Of a stretch of DNA of 9,197 nt, positions 7,150-9,197 are shown in pieces. A program made the translations under genes and the position numbers. The first letter of the stretch is position 1. Each line of letters opens with the position of its first letter. The stretch is from an uncultured Clostridia bacterium (GTDB lineage: Bacteria > Bacillota > Clostridia > Christensenellales > Borkfalkiaceae): the NCBI GenBank assembly GCA_904501815.1, contig CAJGCN010000048.1, positions 1 through 9,197 on the forward strand, written 5' to 3'. The notes under the pieces are model-generated. The model did not search any database and was not told the origin of the DNA. It saw only the letters and a list, made by a program, of their open reading frames with translations.

Positions 7150-8115
7150 TTAAATCACTTTCCTTTTGAGATTTTCGCAAATTTTTTGCATTTTTGACAG
7201 TTCCATCACACCGCTCGTCGCATCCGCAACGCATAAAGATGCGGTTGCCGCAATCGAACCGTAGCGTAAAACTTCTTCGTCGGACAATCCTTCGTGAATT
7301 GCCACGAGCGAACCAGCGCAAAACGCGTCGCCTGCGCCCGTCGTACCTTTAATAAACCCTGCAGGCAAATCAAAGGACGGGAGCAACGTAAGGTTTCCGT
7401 TATGATAACATACGGAAAGTTCGGGCGTATGGATAATCACCCGTTGTTTTACCCCTTTTTCGCTGAGTTTGCGAGCAATCAACGGTAAGTTTTCCCGTTT
7501 TGGCTCAATCGACGTCAATTTTCCCGCTTCCACTTCGTTGATAATTAAATTATCCGTATACGGCAAGCAAGGCAAGACGATAGAATAACGGTCGGAGTTT
7601 TCGCTAACGAGATCAATAGACGTGGAAATTCCGCGCTTTTGCGCTTCTTGTAGAATTTTGATACCGTCCCCTTCGTCTACTTTTTTTGAGAGCAGAAAAT
7701 ACCCTAAGTGGAGCATTTTTACGCTGAGTTTATCAAACTGAATATCCTCTAAGCCAAACTCTGCGCCCGCGCCTGCGTAGCAAAAAAAGGTGCGTTGACC
7801 GCCGACCACGCTCATTACGTCGGTAAAACTCGTTTTCTCCGTTTCCGACTGCACGAACAAGGAAACGTCTACGCCGAAATCGGTAAGCGTTTTTTTAACG
7901 TAGTCCCCGTCGCTATCCGCGCCTATTCTGCCGATAGCGTAGACGGGCAAATCAGGGTTGATATTTTTAATATCCGAAGCGGTGTTGGGCACGCACCCGC
8001 CGACGGAGAATTTGATTTTTGAGATCTGCGTCAATTCTCCCGACGACGGATACGCGGAAATTTCATAGATTTTGTCAACGAGCGTCGTACCCGCGACGGC
8101 TATGCCCTTTCTCAT
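7150..8115 (-). CDS. PfkB-family (ribokinase-like) sugar or sugar-phosphate kinase
   Basis: This 321-residue cytoplasmic kinase transfers phosphate from ATP to a sugar or sugar phosphate. The N-terminal substrate-binding signature is VGGCVPNTA (38-46), followed by AIGRIGADSDGDYV (60-73). NLIINEVEAGKL (189-200) follows the usual N-x-x-E pattern. The C-terminal PfkB signature GTTGAGDAFCAGSL (257-270) supplies the anion hole and catalytic base D263. Members phosphorylate fructose-1-phosphate, tagatose-6-phosphate, fructose, ribose, 2-keto-3-deoxygluconate and others, and motifs alone do not settle the substrate. The neighbours, an aldolase just downstream and an isomerase/deaminase-like gene upstream, favour a ketose-phosphate 1-kinase feeding the aldolase. 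The start at ATG 8115 has AAGGTG 4 nt upstream and lies 12 nt after the preceding stop. Confidence 0.9.
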   Translation of the reverse strand: MRKGIAVAGTTLVDKIYEISAYPSSGELTQISKIKFSVGGCVPNTASDIKNINPDLPVYAIGRIGADSDGDYVKKTLTDFGVDVSLFVQSETEKTSFTDVMSVVGGQRTFFCYAGAGAEFGLEDIQFDKLSVKMLHLGYFLLSKKVDEGDGIKILQEAQKRGISTSIDLVSENSDRYSIVLPCLPYTDNLIINEVEAGKLTSIEPKRENLPLIARKLSEKGVKQRVIIHTPELSVCYHNGNLTLLPSFDLPAGFIKGTTGAGDAFCAGSLVAIHEGLSDEEVLRYGSIAATASLCVADATSGVMELSKMQKICENLKRKVI

Positions 8116-8127
8116 AGTACACCTTTT

Positions 8128-9075
8128 TTAATTACATTCCGCAACGAGCGGACCTGCAAGGTCTTTCAAGAAGAAGAGTTTCCCTGCAAGGGTGGGAATA
8201 TACGACGACGTAATCCAAGGAGTCGCGCCGTAGCGAAGGGTCATCCAAAGGGACATACCCTGCCATTGCATACCGCGACCGAGCGTACCGTCTGCACCGC
8301 CGATAGCGTAGTCTGCTTGCAAGAATAAGCCGGGTCCGATCGTGTTCGCACGGCAAGGAACGAGCGTAGTTCTCGATTTAAAGCTCGTCAACGCGTTTTG
8401 TTCAACCGTCAAGGGGTGAATTTTCGCCGCAATTCTATACGGTTGCTTTTCCCATTCCGCTGCGGAAGAATATTCGCCTGCAAACTGGGGTTCCCAGAAC
8501 GCGATATGGCACATTCTGCCGATACCGTATACCAAAATCAATTTCGCGCCTTCTTTTTTGAGCGCGGCAATCTTTTCAGGATAGGTAGGAAGATTTTCTT
8601 TCGTTGCAAAGTTGCGTTGATTTTTCGGTACAGTCAATTCCCCGAGAGGGTTGAAAAGAGCTTGTTCCATAGCGTATTGGAATGCGCCCGTATTGTCGGG
8701 AGCAAGGGTGTTGCCTTCGGAATCCGCCCATTCGTCCATATTGAAAGTATACACGTGTTCGCAAGAAACTTTCCATTCTTTTAAGAAGTAGACCACCCAC
8801 TTATACATACCCATAGGACCTACGGGAAGAATGAAGGCTACCTTTTCTTTTCTTTCCTTCGCAAGCTTAATTTGTTGCGCGATTTCGTGCCCCATATACG
8901 TTTCAAATTCACCGAGCGAATCGCAAGAAATAGGCGTAAAACCTTTGTTCCAATGCGCTTGGCGTTCCGTAATCTTTTCGGGCGCGTCGATACACGCGTC
9001 GATTTTGTCAAAATCCCAACCTGCGGGATAGAAGCCTTCGAGCGCAGAGCCTTTTACCGTTGAATTAAAGTTCAT
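8128..9075 (-). CDS. Divergent NagB-like (glucosamine-6-phosphate deaminase/isomerase superfamily) protein
   Basis: This 315-residue protein resembles the NagB/6-phosphogluconolactonase family, whose best-known member turns glucosamine-6-phosphate into fructose-6-phosphate and ammonia. It keeps the core landmarks: a phosphate-loop equivalent LPVGPMGMY (83-91), FNMDEW (111-116, where D114 matches the catalytic aspartate of NMDEY), and GIGRMCHIAFWEP (184-196), matching GxGxDGHIAFNEP. In the last motif H190 and E195 are kept, but M188 replaces the usual catalytic Asp, C189 replaces Gly and W194 replaces Asn. The phosphate loop also lacks the usual TGSTP. At 315 residues, it is longer than typical NagB (about 240-266), with roughly 50 extra N-terminal residues. 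It may therefore be an isomerase or deaminase acting on another sugar phosphate. AAGGAG sits 8 nt before the ATG, and the PfkB kinase and aldolase genes follow immediately. Confidence 0.82.
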   Translation of the reverse strand: MNFNSTVKGSALEGFYPAGWDFDKIDACIDAPEKITERQAHWNKGFTPISCDSLGEFETYMGHEIAQQIKLAKERKEKVAFILPVGPMGMYKWVVYFLKEWKVSCEHVYTFNMDEWADSEGNTLAPDNTGAFQYAMEQALFNPLGELTVPKNQRNFATKENLPTYPEKIAALKKEGAKLILVYGIGRMCHIAFWEPQFAGEYSSAAEWEKQPYRIAAKIHPLTVEQNALTSFKSRTTLVPCRANTIGPGLFLQADYAIGGADGTLGRGMQWQGMSLWMTLRYGATPWITSSYIPTLAGKLFFLKDLAGPLVAECN

Positions 9076-9110
9076 AATGTTTTCTCCTTATTTTATATTT
9101 ATTTTTTATT

Positions 9111-9197
9111 TTACGGCAACAAACGTTTCGTCGTGCCTTTTAAATACACTTGACATTGACGGAAGCCTTCCGCATAGTCCGCGCCGCATTGATAACC
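9111..9197 (-). CDS. C-terminal end of an unidentified gene (28 codons plus stop)
   Basis: The minus strand has one open frame entering from the right edge and ending at TAA 9111-9113. Its 28 residues include GADYAEGFRQCQVYLKGTTK and end in RLLP. Codon choice resembles that of the neighbouring genes, and the stop lies 35 nt before the NagB-like start, where an AT-rich gap holds the next ribosome site. It is probably the preceding gene of the same sugar operon. I do not recognise the family from so short a tail. Confidence 0.6.
   Translation of the reverse strand, partial: GYQCGADYAEGFRQCQVYLKGTTKRLLP

Noticed and set aside
7148..7321. N-terminal extension of the aldolase to an ATG at 7321
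   Set aside because: The extra residues overlap the kinase gene in another frame and are an Arg- and Cys-rich shadow. The family N-terminus and ribosome site fit ATG 7147.
8398..8784. Plus-strand open frame of 128 codons inside the NagB-like gene
   Set aside because: It is antisense to a frame with clear family motifs and is rich in Arg and Phe, as complement-strand shadows are; no promoter or ribosome site supports it.
9145..9180. Plus-strand TTGACA with CATAGT 17 nt on, plus palindrome CGGAAG-C-CTTCCG
   Set aside because: It lies inside the coding tail at the right edge, the -10 is poor, and no plus-strand gene is visible in the window to use it.

Overview
The window looks like chromosomal DNA of a low-to-moderate-GC Gram-positive anaerobe, most likely a member of the Bacillota (Clostridia). 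The evidence is a Rex redox repressor placed directly upstream of an AdhE-type acetaldehyde/alcohol dehydrogenase, a YfhO-family envelope glycosylation cassette, strong AGGAG-type ribosome binding sites, and compact hairpin-plus-T-run terminators. Nothing here fixes the genus. Every gene I can support lies on the minus strand, so transcription runs from high to low coordinates. I see no tRNA, rRNA, CRISPR array, insertion sequence or phage gene.

There are three transcription units. (1) From 9197 to about 6212 lies a sugar-phosphate catabolic operon: the last 28 codons of an unidentified gene, a divergent NagB/glucosamine-6-phosphate-deaminase-like protein, a PfkB-family sugar kinase, and a class II ketose-bisphosphate aldolase. 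The genes are tightly packed (gaps of 35, 12 and 2 nt) and end at a hairpin terminator at 6212-6244. The order of enzyme types, isomerase/deaminase then kinase then aldolase, reads like a pathway from an (amino)sugar phosphate through a ketose bisphosphate to triose phosphates, as in the galactosamine/tagatose route. The real substrate cannot be read from the sequence, because two of the enzymes have altered active-site motifs.

(2) From a near-consensus promoter at 6149-6177 to a strong terminator at 1934-1965 lies a three-gene membrane glycosylation operon: a GtrA/GtcA-type small membrane protein, a CsbB/GtrB-type polyprenyl-phosphate glycosyltransferase, and an 891-residue YfhO-family protein. 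Both junctions are 4-nt ATGA overlaps. By analogy with Bacillus and Listeria lipoteichoic acid glycosylation, the second protein would load a sugar onto undecaprenyl phosphate inside the cell, the first would help flip it, and YfhO would transfer it to a polymer outside.

(3) From a promoter at 1903-1931 to beyond the left edge lies rex followed by adhE. A 16-nt inverted repeat just downstream of the rex -10 box is a candidate operator, which suggests autoregulation of a redox-controlled fermentation operon. adhE is cut by the window edge after 393 codons.

No gap between genes exceeds about 205 bp, and the longer gaps are explained by terminators and promoters. I see no wholly new system. The points most worth a second look are the complete co-translated GtrA-GT2-YfhO cassette, the active-site changes in the NagB-like protein and the aldolase, and the variant Rex-like operator.
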